The notes: a model not told the origin generated them from the sequence alone. DNA of 50,474 nucleotides from JBDREF01 sp043820045 (GCA_043820045.1 JBDREF010000265.1:1-50474), one strand, 5' to 3'; numbered from the stretch's first letter, positions 7,451-16,660 are shown. Made by a program: numbers and translations.

Positions 7451-9094
7451 ATGTCGCAGAAGATAGTAACGCGCTTTGCCCCTTCGCCGACGGGTTATCT
7501 TCATGTCGGTGGAGCCAGAACTGCTCTGTTCAACTGGCTCTGGGCGCGATGCACCGGAGGTACCTTCATACTCCGTATCGAGGACACGGACCAGAAGCGC
7601 AATACACCCACAGCCGCGCAACAGGTAATGGACGACTTGCGGTGGCTTGGAATCCAGTGGGACCAGGGCCCGGAAGTCGGCGGACCCCACGGACCTTATC
7701 TGCAATCTCAACGAAATGACATCTACGATAAGTATGCAAACAGGCTGCTCAAGGAAGGAAAAGCCTACTACTGCTTCGACACGTCCGAGGAGCTTGACGC
7801 CCTTCGCAAGCAGGCGGAAGCGCAGAAAGAAGGTTTCGCTTATCGCCGGCCCGAAAACTTCCCCACTGCCGAGGAGGCCGAAAAAGCCCGCGCCGAAGGC
7901 CGGCCCATAACGATCCGGTTTGCAGTCCCGCAGGATGAACCCGTGGTCGTACAGGATATGATACGCGGCGCGATCACTTTCGCAGCCGGCGAGATAGGCG
8001 ACTTTATAATACAAAAAAGCGACGGCTTCCCCACGTACAACTTTGCCTGCGTGGTTGACGACTATTTAATGAACGTCACACACGTCATTCGCGGCCAGGA
8101 ACACCTCAACAACGCACCAGGCCAGCAGGCTTTGTGGCAGGCTTTGTTTCCGGACGCCCCTTTCCCAAAATACGCCCACATGTCGGTTACTGTCAGCGAC
8201 ACCGGCGGCAAACTCTCCAAACGTGAGCGTCCAAAGACCCTTCGCACGGCAATCAAGACCAACCCGGATACCGACCTCGAAAAACTCGCGCAAGCCGGCA
8301 ACATTACCGCCGAACAGCTCGAATCTTTTATCGAGGGCAAAACAACGCCGGACATGCCGAATATCGACGCAATGGCTCGGCATCTCGGCACTACCCTACC
8401 GGAAATCAATATAGTGGACTTCTTCAGGAGCGGTTATCTGCCCGAAGCGATGGTGAATTTCCTTGCGCTGTTGGGCTGGAATCCCGGCGACAACCGCGAG
8501 ATTATGCCGGTCGATGAGCTGATCCAGTCGTTCAACCTTTCCCGCCTGACAAAGTCAAACAGCCTGTTCGACCGCCAGAAGCTGCTCGCCTTCAACACCG
8601 AACACATAAAAATGACCTCGAGCGAAAAACTTCTCCGGCATTTCAAGGATTATCTGAAAGAGGCAGGCTCGCCGGCGGTCTCCGCCGATGATAAACTCCT
8701 CTCGAAAATCATCGAATTGTGCGAAGGTGCGCGGACTCTGGCAGACATCGAACGCAAAAGCAGCTTTCTATTCATAGACAACGACAAGATTGAATATGAT
8801 GAAAAAGCAGTGAACAAAGTGCTTCTCAAGAGTGACGGTCTGGCTATCTTGGCAATCGTGCGCGATAAACTCGCTGCGATGGATGAACTCACGGAGCAGG
8901 CAGTCGAAGACATGCTCAGAAACCTGGCAGAGGAAAAACAGCTCGGCCTGGGCAAAATCGCTCAACCCCTGCGCGTCGCCATCTGCGGAACCACAATCAG
9001 CCTGCCAATCTTCGACTCGGTCCGGCTGTTGGGCAGGGAGAACACACTGACGAGAATAGATAACACTCTGAAAAATTTCAGAACAGAAACCTAA
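7451..9094 (+). CDS. gltX: Glutamyl-tRNA synthetase
   Basis: A class I aminoacyl-tRNA synthetase charging tRNA-Glu in the cytoplasm. The HIGH-type motif is in APSPTGYLHVGGARTALFNW (from residue 10), and the KMSKS-type motif is KLSKR at 254-258. RGQEHLNN and the anticodon-binding C-terminal part are present, ending in EKQLGLGKIAQPLRVAICG. Between KLSKR and GYLPEA (residue 328) there are 69 residues, where E. coli-type enzymes have about 12, so a helical insertion of some 57 residues sits just after the catalytic loop. Total length is 547 residues instead of about 470-490. It is the first gene of the run gltX-PfkB kinase-thpR-recA-alaS. Whether it is discriminating or also charges tRNA-Gln cannot be judged from the sequence. 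Confidence 0.95.
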   Translation: MSQKIVTRFAPSPTGYLHVGGARTALFNWLWARCTGGTFILRIEDTDQKRNTPTAAQQVMDDLRWLGIQWDQGPEVGGPHGPYLQSQRNDIYDKYANRLLKEGKAYYCFDTSEELDALRKQAEAQKEGFAYRRPENFPTAEEAEKARAEGRPITIRFAVPQDEPVVVQDMIRGAITFAAGEIGDFIIQKSDGFPTYNFACVVDDYLMNVTHVIRGQEHLNNAPGQQALWQALFPDAPFPKYAHMSVTVSDTGGKLSKRERPKTLRTAIKTNPDTDLEKLAQAGNITAEQLESFIEGKTTPDMPNIDAMARHLGTTLPEINIVDFFRSGYLPEAMVNFLALLGWNPGDNREIMPVDELIQSFNLSRLTKSNSLFDRQKLLAFNTEHIKMTSSEKLLRHFKDYLKEAGSPAVSADDKLLSKIIELCEGARTLADIERKSSFLFIDNDKIEYDEKAVNKVLLKSDGLAILAIVRDKLAAMDELTEQAVEDMLRNLAEEKQLGLGKIAQPLRVAICGTTISLPIFDSVRLLGRENTLTRIDNTLKNFRTET

Positions 9095-9112
9095 GACAGG
9101 ACAAGCACAAAC

Positions 9113-10018
9113 ATGTCATTATTAGTAACAGGTTCGATTGGAATTGACACGGTAAAAACTCCCCACGGCGTAAGCGAGAATTGTCTCGGCGGTTCGGCAA
9201 TCTACTTTAGCATGGCAGCCAGTTTCTTTTCGCCGGTCAGGTTCGTGGGTGTCGTCGGCTCGGATTGCCCCTTCGACCTGGCCGAGATTTTCACCGGCAG
9301 GAACGTTGATCTGACGGGCCTGGAAATTAGGCGGCAGAGCAAGACCTTTCGCTGGGCCGGCTCGTATCACGTCAATATGGACGACAGGACGACGGACCAC
9401 ATGGAACTGAACGTCCTCGCCGAAGCTCCGCCGAAGGTGCCTGAGGCGTTCAGGGACAGCCAGTTCGTATTCCTTGCAAACACGGCCCCGGCCCTTCAAC
9501 GTGAACTGCTCGAGCAAATCGAAAAGCCCGTCTTCGTAGCCGCCGACACGATGAATTGCTGGATTCAGGACCATCTGGGCGACTTAAAAGCCCTGCTCGA
9601 AAGAATCGATTGCCTGATCATCAACGAAGATGAAGCAAGGATGCTCGCGGATGAGCATAACCTGATAAGAGCCGCGAGAGAGATTCTATATATGGGCACT
9701 GCTCTGGTGATTATCAAGAAAGGTGAATCCGGCTCGATCATGTGCAGCGCCGACGGAGACATATTTGTTCTTCCGGCCTATCCGGCCTCCGAGGTCAAAG
9801 ACCCAACAGGCGCCGGCGACAGCTTCGCAGGCGGATTTATGGGCTATCTGGCGCAGAGCGGCAGGACCGACTTTGAGACGTTGAAAACGGCGGTCGCCTA
9901 CGGCACGGTGGCGGCCTCCTTCACAATCGCCGACTTCTCACTGAACGGATTGACCGGCACAGACAGAGCTGAAATCGACAATAGAATAGAGACGTTGCGG
10001 GCCGTAACTGCGTTTTAG
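9113..10018 (+). CDS. PfkB family sugar/nucleoside kinase
   Basis: A ribokinase-fold kinase of 301 residues. The N-terminal glycine motif (CLGGSAIYFSMAASFF, about residues 25-40) and the C-terminal signature DPTGAGDSFAGGFMGYL (about 228-244), with the catalytic Asp in GAGD, are intact. LIINEDEARML and VIIKKGESGSIM also match the family. The PfkB family phosphorylates sugars or nucleosides with ATP. The GGSAIYFSMAASFFSPVRFVG pattern, read in two parts, resembles planctomycete and delta-proteobacterial proteins annotated only as sugar kinases, so no substrate is assigned. It lies 18 bases after gltX and 16 before thpR, so co-transcription is likely. AGGA lies about 15 bases upstream of ATG 9113. 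Confidence 0.88.
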   Translation: MSLLVTGSIGIDTVKTPHGVSENCLGGSAIYFSMAASFFSPVRFVGVVGSDCPFDLAEIFTGRNVDLTGLEIRRQSKTFRWAGSYHVNMDDRTTDHMELNVLAEAPPKVPEAFRDSQFVFLANTAPALQRELLEQIEKPVFVAADTMNCWIQDHLGDLKALLERIDCLIINEDEARMLADEHNLIRAAREILYMGTALVIIKKGESGSIMCSADGDIFVLPAYPASEVKDPTGAGDSFAGGFMGYLAQSGRTDFETLKTAVAYGTVAASFTIADFSLNGLTGTDRAEIDNRIETLRAVTAF

Positions 10019-10034
10019 CAGCCCTGGTGGTGGA

Positions 10035-10601
10035 ATGCGGTGCTTTATAGCAATAGACATTGACGAGCAAATCAGAAAGAGCCTGAGCAATTTGCAGAAC
10101 GAACTGCAAGGCAAAGTTGATATCAGGAGCAGCGACGTCAAGTGGGTGAGTCCAGAGGCGACACATCTGACGTTGAAATTCCTAGGCGAAATCAAAGATG
10201 AACAGGCGGTCGAGGTGTGCAACATAGTCAAAGACGTGGCGAGCCGGCATAAGAACTTCGATTTCGCTGTGGAATCTGTCGGGCACTTCGGCGGCAGAAG
10301 CGCCAGGGTCCTGTGGGTCGGCGCAGGACACGGCTGCAATAATCTGCTACAATTGCAGGAGGACCTGGATGAAGAGCTGACTTCGGCCGGCTGGCCCGGG
10401 GAAACCAGAAAGTTCTCAGGACATCTTACCCTGTGCAGGATAAGGAATCCAAAGGCAGGTATTAAACTCGTGCAGGCAGCGCGCGAATATGAAAATTTGA
10501 AACTTGGGATCGTCTCAGCCGATTCGGTCCGCGTTTACCAGAGCCGGTTGACGCCGAAAGGTCCTCTTTATACGGCATTGGGAAATTATGACTTACAATA
10601 G
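10035..10601 (+). CDS. thpR: RNA 2',3'-cyclic phosphodiesterase (2'-5' RNA ligase family)
   Basis: A 2H phosphoesterase of 188 residues. The two HxTx catalytic motifs are H44-L-T-L in THLTLKFLGE and H130-L-T-L in GHLTLCRI. Family members hydrolyse 2',3'-cyclic phosphates on RNA ends and can reversibly ligate 2'-5' tRNA halves in vitro; the cellular role is uncertain. The N-terminal MRCFIAIDID and the C-terminal VYQSRLTPKGPLYTAL are typical of the bacterial enzyme. It sits 52 bases before recA; thpR beside recA (often with cinA) is a known arrangement in several bacteria. cinA is absent here. Confidence 0.92.
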   Translation: MRCFIAIDIDEQIRKSLSNLQNELQGKVDIRSSDVKWVSPEATHLTLKFLGEIKDEQAVEVCNIVKDVASRHKNFDFAVESVGHFGGRSARVLWVGAGHGCNNLLQLQEDLDEELTSAGWPGETRKFSGHLTLCRIRNPKAGIKLVQAAREYENLKLGIVSADSVRVYQSRLTPKGPLYTALGNYDLQ

Positions 10602-10653
10602 TCGCAAAAACGTAAAGCCTTAAGCGAGATAGAAAAAAAGGAGAAAAACAAGA

Positions 10654-11676
10654 ATGGCAAAAACAAAAAAGGTCGAGGCCGCTTCTAAAGCGACCAGCAA
10701 GGAAAACGCGCTGGAGCGCGTCATTTCGCAAATCGAGAAGCAGTACGGTCAAGGCGCTATTATGCAGATGGACGAGCACAATTACGCCAGGATTGAGGGT
10801 ATAAGCACCGGAGCATTATCGCTCGACATAGCGCTTGGCGGTGTAGGCATTCCTCGCGGCAGAGTTACCGAGCTGTTCGGGCCCGAGTCGTCCGGAAAGA
10901 CGACTCTCGCACTGCACGTCATCGCAAACGCCCAGCGTTCAGGCGGCGTTGCTGCATTTATCGACGCCGAACACGCCCTGGACACAACCTGGGCGAAAAG
11001 ACTTGGCGTCGATGTAAGCAGCCTGCTGGTCAGCCAGCCCGACACCGGCGAGCAGGCGCTTGATATCACCCAGATGCTGATAAGCTCCAACTCCGTCGAT
11101 ATCATAGTCGTCGATTCCGTCGCGGCACTGACGCCGAAAGCCGAGATCGAGGGCGAGATGGGCGACAGCCACATGGGATTGCACGCGAGATTGATGAGCC
11201 AGGCGATGCGGAAACTGACCAGCATCATTAGCAAAAGTAAGACGGCCCTGGTCTTCATAAATCAGATTCGCATGAAAATCGGCGTAATGTTTGGCAATCC
11301 GGAGACGACGACAGGCGGCAAAGCCCTGAAATTCTATAGCTCGGTACGAATCGATCTGAGAAGAATAACGACCATAAAGGACAACACCGGCGCCATCGGC
11401 TCCAGAATCAGGGCCAGGGTGGTGAAGAACAAAATCGCACCGCCCTTCCGCGACACTGAGTTCGATATCATGTTCGACAGCGGAATCAGCTACGAGGGCG
11501 ATCTGCTCGATCTGGCCACCAATTGCCAGGTTGTAGAGAAAAGCGGCGCCTGGCTCAACTACGGCACAGTCCGCCTCGGCCAGGGCAGGGAGAACGCCAA
11601 GAAATTTCTGAATGAAAATAAAGACCTGTGCGAGGAGGTAAGGAGCAAAGTTCTCGCCGCAAAGGGTCTTGTGTGA
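10654..11676 (+). CDS. recA: Recombinase RecA
   Basis: A strand-exchange ATPase for homologous recombination and the SOS co-protease. The Walker A motif is GPESSGKTT (76-84), the Walker B region is VDIIVVDSVAAL, loop L1 is EGEMGDSHMG and loop L2 is MKIGVMFGNPETTTGG. At 340 residues the length is usual. ATG 10654 has AAGGAG about 9 bases upstream. The acidic C-terminal tail is short, ending in EVRSKVLAAKGLV. I see no LexA-like palindrome in the 52 bases upstream, so SOS control would have to act from further away or not at all. alaS follows by 55 bases; no recX lies between them. Confidence 0.98.
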   Translation: MAKTKKVEAASKATSKENALERVISQIEKQYGQGAIMQMDEHNYARIEGISTGALSLDIALGGVGIPRGRVTELFGPESSGKTTLALHVIANAQRSGGVAAFIDAEHALDTTWAKRLGVDVSSLLVSQPDTGEQALDITQMLISSNSVDIIVVDSVAALTPKAEIEGEMGDSHMGLHARLMSQAMRKLTSIISKSKTALVFINQIRMKIGVMFGNPETTTGGKALKFYSSVRIDLRRITTIKDNTGAIGSRIRARVVKNKIAPPFRDTEFDIMFDSGISYEGDLLDLATNCQVVEKSGAWLNYGTVRLGQGRENAKKFLNENKDLCEEVRSKVLAAKGLV

Positions 11677-11731
11677 TTCGTGAAAAGTGTCCACCAGAGA
11701 ACCATGCGAGATAGGAAACGCCAGGTACCAG

Positions 11732-14464
11732 ATGAAGACTGCAAAGCAAATCAGAAACGAATTCATAGACTTCTTCAAGAGCAAGGACCACGAATTCGTC
11801 TCCAGCTCGCCCATAGTACCGCGCGACGACGATACCCTGCTTTTTGCCAACGCGGGGATGAACCAGTTCAAGAAGATCTTCCTCGGACTGGAACCGGCAC
11901 AGCACCGCCGGGTGGCCAACAGTCAGAAATGCCTGCGAGTAAGCGGCAAACACAACGACCTCGAGGAAGTTGGCAAGGACACGTACCACCATACGTTCTT
12001 CGAGATGCTTGGCAACTGGTCGTTCGACGATTATTTCAAGGCCGAATCAATCGAGTGGGCGTGGGAGCTTCTCACAAAGGTTTGGGGTATCGACCCCGAC
12101 CGGTTGTGGGCGACGGTTTTCGCAGGAGACCAAGCCGATAGCCTGCCGAAGGATGAAGAAGCCGCAAAGCTGTGGCCCAAGGTGACTCCGATACCGGCCG
12201 AGAGAGTTTTGGCGTGCGGAAAGAAAGACAACTTCTGGGAAATGGGCGAGACAGGCCCCTGCGGACCTTGCAGCGAAATACACATCGACCTCGGCCCGGA
12301 CAGGTGCGACATGAAAGACGTCCCCGGCCACGAATGCCGCGTCAACAGCGGCTGCGCAAGGTACATCGAGCTGTGGAATCTCGTATTCATACAATACAAC
12401 CGCCAGGCCGGCGGAAAGCTTCTGCCGCTCTCGGCCAAATACGTTGACACCGGCGCGGGCCTGGAGAGAATCGTCGCGGTCATGCAGAAAAAGGCGAGCA
12501 ACTACGACACCGATTTATTCATGCCCATAATCGACAGGACCGGCGAGCTGACAGGCCACAAATATACGGCCAGACTCGGAAACAAAACCGACAACGCCTT
12601 CAGAGTCATAGCCGACCACATTCGCGCCCTTGTCTTCGCAATAACCGACGGCGCAGCGCCCTCAAACGACGGGCGGGGATACGTGATTCGCCGGATACTT
12701 CGCCGGGCGTCCAGGTTCGGCAGAGAATTGGGGATGCACGAGCCGTTCATTTACAAGCTTGTTCCGGTAGTCGCCGATTGCCTGGGCGACGCTTTCGGCG
12801 AGATAAGAGAAAGAGCGGACCACGTCTCGACGGTAATCGAATCCGAAGAGGCAAGCTTCGGCAGGACACTCGACAGGGGCATCGAGATATTCAACTCCGC
12901 CGCCAAACGCGCACAGAAATCAAAAGACGCAACCATCAACGGCGAAGACGCCTTCCAACTTTACGACACGTACGGGTTCCCGCTGGACCTGACGCAGCTC
13001 ATGGCCCATGAACGCAGCCTGAAAGTCGATACGGCCAAATTCGCCGAGCTGATGGAAGCACAGCGTGAGCGTGCAAGGGCCGCACAGAAAAGTTCCTCTA
13101 TAATGAATTTGCTTGGATCGGCTTACCTGCCAACAACCGACGACTCTAAGAAGTATGAAAGTGACGTTTGTGAAACCAGAATTACAAACATAATAGATCC
13201 CAGAAAGAAGTCCAATATCGTAGTTGGTGGCATTGATCCCGCTAACGCCAACATGGATTTTGGCCTTGTGTTAGAAGAGACATGTTTTTATGCTGAATCC
13301 GGGGGTCAGGTCGGGGACTCTGGAATCATAAAATCAGCTACTGGTGACTTTATTGTTGATACAACTGAGAAATTTGGTGAATCGATAATTCATTGGGGGA
13401 AACATGCTACAGGTCAATTTCATACTGATCAACAGGCCACCGCAACTGTAGATAAAAAAAGAACCGCTACGAAGAAGAATCATACTGCAACGCATCTGTT
13501 GCAGTGGGCGCTGCAAGAGGTCCTGGGCAAATCAGTGGTTCAACAGGGTAGCTTCGTCGGCCCCGACTATTTGAGGTTCGACTTCACCTACCCCAAGGCC
13601 CCGACCGCCGAGCAGTTGAAGCAGACGGAAGGCCTAGTCAGGGAAAGAATAGCCGCCGACTTGCCGGTCACCTGCGTAGTCATGCCGAAGGAGCAGGCAC
13701 AGCAGCTTGGCGCGATGGCTCTATTTGGAGAGAAGTACGGCGACGAAGTTCGGGTCGTGGCCCTCGGCGCCGAGAACGAAGGTAAAATCGGCGAAGCTTT
13801 CAGCCGGGAGTTTTGCGGCGGCACCCACGTCGAAAGGCTCGGCTCCATTGGCGGATTCAAGATTATTAGGGAAGAAAGCATCTCCGCCGGCGTTCGCAGG
13901 ATTACCGCCCTGACCGGTCCGGCGCTGCAGAGCGCCCTTGAAAAAGCCGGTCAATTGGTCGATGAGCTGACAGCGATGCTCAAGGTCCCGTCCGAGTCGC
14001 TGGTTGACAGGGTCAGCCGGCTGCTGACGGACAACAAGAGACTCGCAAAGGAAGTAAAAGCCGGCCCCAAGGGCTCTGGCTCTGATTGTCTAAGCGAGGC
14101 AAAACTGCTTCTCGAAAATTGCGAGAAAATCGGCGAAGCCGCCGTCATCGTCGGTCGGGTCTCAACAACTTCGGTAGAACAGGCTCGTGAGGCCGTTGAC
14201 ATGCTCAAGAAGAAAGCGAAGTCTGCCGCCGTTGTTTTAGCCTTCGACGACGAGGGCAAGGTGACGCTCTTAGCCGGTGTGACGGATGATCTTGTCGCGA
14301 AGGGACTAAAGGCCGGCGACATTGTCAAAGAGATAGCTCCAATCGTTGACGGCGGAGGAGGAGGCCGGCCTCAAATGGCCCAGGCCGGTGGAAAGAATCC
14401 GGAAAAGATCGACGACGCCCTCGCCAGGGCAGCCGAGATAATAAGGCAAAAGCTGAGCGCCTGA
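11732..14464 (+). CDS. alaS: Alanyl-tRNA synthetase
   Basis: A class II synthetase charging tRNA-Ala, with editing of mischarged Ser and Gly. Starting at ATG 11732 (MKTAKQIRNEFIDFF) gives 910 residues and a normal N-terminus; an upstream GTG at 11687 would add 15 unconserved residues. Seen in order: catalytic core (SSPIVPRDDDTLLFANAGM, DNFWEMGETGPCGPCSEIH, RGYVIRRILRRASRFGRELG), editing domain with zinc-type ligands (KNHTATHLLQWAL and EFCGGTHVERLGSIGG) and a C-terminal domain ending with a glycine-rich DGGGGGRPQMAQAGGK. Bases about 13090-13505 (residues about 453-591) are clearly richer in A+T, with different codon endings, although the frame and motifs stay intact. The recA-alaS order is conserved in many bacteria. 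Confidence 0.97.
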   Translation: MKTAKQIRNEFIDFFKSKDHEFVSSSPIVPRDDDTLLFANAGMNQFKKIFLGLEPAQHRRVANSQKCLRVSGKHNDLEEVGKDTYHHTFFEMLGNWSFDDYFKAESIEWAWELLTKVWGIDPDRLWATVFAGDQADSLPKDEEAAKLWPKVTPIPAERVLACGKKDNFWEMGETGPCGPCSEIHIDLGPDRCDMKDVPGHECRVNSGCARYIELWNLVFIQYNRQAGGKLLPLSAKYVDTGAGLERIVAVMQKKASNYDTDLFMPIIDRTGELTGHKYTARLGNKTDNAFRVIADHIRALVFAITDGAAPSNDGRGYVIRRILRRASRFGRELGMHEPFIYKLVPVVADCLGDAFGEIRERADHVSTVIESEEASFGRTLDRGIEIFNSAAKRAQKSKDATINGEDAFQLYDTYGFPLDLTQLMAHERSLKVDTAKFAELMEAQRERARAAQKSSSIMNLLGSAYLPTTDDSKKYESDVCETRITNIIDPRKKSNIVVGGIDPANANMDFGLVLEETCFYAESGGQVGDSGIIKSATGDFIVDTTEKFGESIIHWGKHATGQFHTDQQATATVDKKRTATKKNHTATHLLQWALQEVLGKSVVQQGSFVGPDYLRFDFTYPKAPTAEQLKQTEGLVRERIAADLPVTCVVMPKEQAQQLGAMALFGEKYGDEVRVVALGAENEGKIGEAFSREFCGGTHVERLGSIGGFKIIREESISAGVRRITALTGPALQSALEKAGQLVDELTAMLKVPSESLVDRVSRLLTDNKRLAKEVKAGPKGSGSDCLSEAKLLLENCEKIGEAAVIVGRVSTTSVEQAREAVDMLKKKAKSAAVVLAFDDEGKVTLLAGVTDDLVAKGLKAGDIVKEIAPIVDGGGGGRPQMAQAGGKNPEKIDDALARAAEIIRQKLSA

Positions 14465-14476
14465 TTGATCCGGGAA

Positions 14477-14505
14477 AGAACCGCTATCGCAAAAAAGGTA
14501 GTTCT
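14477..14505 (+). terminator. Weak hairpin after alaS
   Basis: AGAAC and CTATC pair imperfectly with GGTAG and TTCT across an A-rich loop. It lies 13 bases beyond the alaS stop and is followed by CTCAGGCTGTTTTG, so it may end the gltX-to-alaS transcript. The stem has a bulge and a G-U pair, so support is modest. Confidence 0.3.
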
Positions 14506-14625
14506 CTCAGGCTGTTTTGATTGAAGAATATCATCTCCGGAGCGTATTCTTTATAGAGCGGGCCGATGTACGGCCTTTGATTCGGTGGAAACTGAAGCGT
14601 AAGTGCGCGACTCAGGAGGGAGTTC

Positions 14626-15849
14626 ATGATTCGCTTTTGTTGCGAACACTGCGGCCGAAAAATCGGCGTTCCAGATGAATACGTGGGTAAACGGGGCAAG
14701 TGTCCGGAATGCGACGTTATCTTTGTTGTACCTGCCAAGCCCGATACCATCGAACTAAAATGCGAAAACTGCGGGCATGAAATACGTGTACCCAAGACAT
14801 GTGCAGGCAAGAACGCCAAATGCCCCGCGTGCAACTTCATTCTAGCCATACCCGCCCTAAGAAGCGGGCCCCCCGGCGGCTCCGGTGCTATTCGATTTAC
14901 GTGTGCAACGTGCCACCGCCAGATAGAGGAGCCGGAAAGTTCGAGAGGGAAACTCATTCCTTGTCCCCACTGTAGCTCTTATATGGCCGTCCCGTTGCCC
15001 GAGAGTCCCGCCCGGAAGACAGAAGTCCCGATTCAACCTGTTCAAGAAATTGACGAGTCCGAAGAGCGGTTCAAACAGTTGCAGATAGGCAGCATCAGAG
15101 AGTTCAAACAGGAGCCGAACGTCGTCACTGAACGCAAGCTGCCATGGCCCATCGACATATTCCTGTATCCGACGAGCAAAGCCGGCCTGGTGACTATTGC
15201 CGTTATCACACTTATACGACTGTTCTTCAGGGTAATGGTCCGGGCTATGGGCGAATCCACCCGAAGCTTTCTACCTTTTCTTGCTTTCTTTGCGGTACTC
15301 GCAATTGTTGGTCTTCTGGTGCGAGTCATTCTATATCTGTATTTGTATTGGTACTTCTGTGAATGTGTCCGTGACAGTGCGGCCGGGGGAGTTAGAGCAC
15401 CGGAGATAATAGGACATGCCCCGGGTCTCAGCGAAATGTTCTGGCGACTGATTCGAACTATTGTCTGTCTTGCCTTTTTCCTTGGCCCGGCAGTTTTCTA
15501 TTTTCTTAAGGCCGGAGAAACAGACACCGTTTTCTGGTGCCTTGCGGTTTACGGCGTATTTTTTTTTCCGATGAGCCTGTTAGCCTTTGTGCTGTTTGAC
15601 TCCTTACGAGCCCTTAATCCGATCGTTTTCATAGGCTCAATATTGAGCACATTCTTCCCGTACTGCGCGATGATTGCGGTGTTCATGGTGGCGGGCGCTT
15701 TCATCTTCGAGAGAGTACCCAATCCACGGGGTCCGTCCGGTACGCTTTTTGTGATCTGGGTTGTCGGTATTTATCTGGCAATGGTGGCGGCTCACCTGCT
15801 GGGGTGGTTCTATCATCGCTACGAAAATGAACTCAACTGGGACGTTTAA
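14626..15849 (+). CDS. Membrane protein with three N-terminal zinc ribbons
   Basis: Three CxxC...CxxC ribbons occur in series: C6/C9 with C26/C29, C46/C49 with C66/C69, and C93/C96 with C113/C116. Each should bind one zinc ion. After a linker rich in E and P (about residues 122-170) comes a membrane part with about six hydrophobic segments, beginning KLPWPIDIFLYP (171-182) and ending GWFYHRYENELNWDV. The ribbons resemble the tandem zinc-finger heads common in planctomycete membrane proteins. ATG 14626 has a strong GGAGGG site. The next gene is a paralogue of the membrane half without ribbons. No enzyme motif is visible; a sensing or scaffolding role would be a guess. Confidence 0.7.
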   Translation: MIRFCCEHCGRKIGVPDEYVGKRGKCPECDVIFVVPAKPDTIELKCENCGHEIRVPKTCAGKNAKCPACNFILAIPALRSGPPGGSGAIRFTCATCHRQIEEPESSRGKLIPCPHCSSYMAVPLPESPARKTEVPIQPVQEIDESEERFKQLQIGSIREFKQEPNVVTERKLPWPIDIFLYPTSKAGLVTIAVITLIRLFFRVMVRAMGESTRSFLPFLAFFAVLAIVGLLVRVILYLYLYWYFCECVRDSAAGGVRAPEIIGHAPGLSEMFWRLIRTIVCLAFFLGPAVFYFLKAGETDTVFWCLAVYGVFFFPMSLLAFVLFDSLRALNPIVFIGSILSTFFPYCAMIAVFMVAGAFIFERVPNPRGPSGTLFVIWVVGIYLAMVAAHLLGWFYHRYENELNWDV

Positions 15850-15898
15850 TGATTGGCTCTGACTAAGATGTCGGATACATAGCACGAGGTTAGACGTC

Positions 15899-16645
15899 AT
15901 GAAGATACTTGAAGAAGAACCTCCGTTGGCAGATAAATGCAAACTGCCCTGGTTTATCGACGCCTTCCTTTATCCAATCAGCGCATCCGGTATGATTCAC
16001 CTTGCAGTCTTTGTAATCTTGCCCTTATTGTTGTCAGGATTCATCGGATTAATGGAGTATTTCTTGAAGCCGCACCTTGGGCCTGCAACTGGTGAGATCA
16101 CCGAGCCCATTACTATTATCCTTTATACTATCTTCTACAGCTACGTGTGTTATTACATCACAGACTGTGTAATTAACAGCGCCCGTGGCCGTCGCCGGGC
16201 CTGGGACGTCACGATCCCGGACACAATCAGCATAGGTGATCTTGTTTCGCAGGCATTTATTCTTATCGGTAGTGTAGCCGTCTGTTTGTCACCTGTATTA
16301 CTCTATTCCGTCTTAGCTAAACGAACCGGTTTGTGGTTTTGGGCATTGTCGGTATATGGCGTCTTTTTTCTGCCAATGTCCTTACTTAGAGGAATCATGT
16401 TCGATGCCTTTGAAGCCTTGAATCCAATAGAAATCGTCCCGTCGATATGCCGCGCATTGCTGCCGTACTGTGGGCTGGTTCTGTTCTTTATCGTCGTCGG
16501 TGGGTCTGTTGTAGCAGTCGTACCGAGACTCCCACTTTGGGAATTTCTCAAAGAAGCTCTGAAAGTCTATCTGGCGTTCGTGCTGGCGGGTCGTTTAGGC
16601 TGGTTCTATTGGTGGCATAAGGACAAGCTCAAATGGGGCTTGTGA
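15899..16645 (+). CDS. Membrane protein, paralogue of the preceding gene without zinc ribbons
   Basis: A protein of 248 residues with about six hydrophobic segments. It aligns by eye with the membrane half of the upstream gene. KLPWFIDAFLYP (15-26) matches KLPWPIDIFLYP; ALSVYGVFFLPMSLL matches LAVYGVFFFPMSLL; FDAFEALNPIEIV matches FDSLRALNPIVFI; and GWFYWWHKDKLKWGL matches the other C-terminus. It therefore arose by tandem duplication with loss, or before gain, of the zinc-ribbon head. It starts 49 bases after its neighbour with GAGG about 9 bases before ATG 15899. The function is unknown. It converges with hisD, 15 bases away. Confidence 0.7.
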   Translation: MKILEEEPPLADKCKLPWFIDAFLYPISASGMIHLAVFVILPLLLSGFIGLMEYFLKPHLGPATGEITEPITIILYTIFYSYVCYYITDCVINSARGRRRAWDVTIPDTISIGDLVSQAFILIGSVAVCLSPVLLYSVLAKRTGLWFWALSVYGVFFLPMSLLRGIMFDAFEALNPIEIVPSICRALLPYCGLVLFFIVVGGSVVAVVPRLPLWEFLKEALKVYLAFVLAGRLGWFYWWHKDKLKWGL

Positions 16646-16660
16646 TTGGAGGCACGAGTC

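Noticed and set aside
10939..11919. Open frame of 326 codons antisense to recA and the alaS start
   Set aside because: recA on the other strand is complete; the antisense product has no family resemblance.
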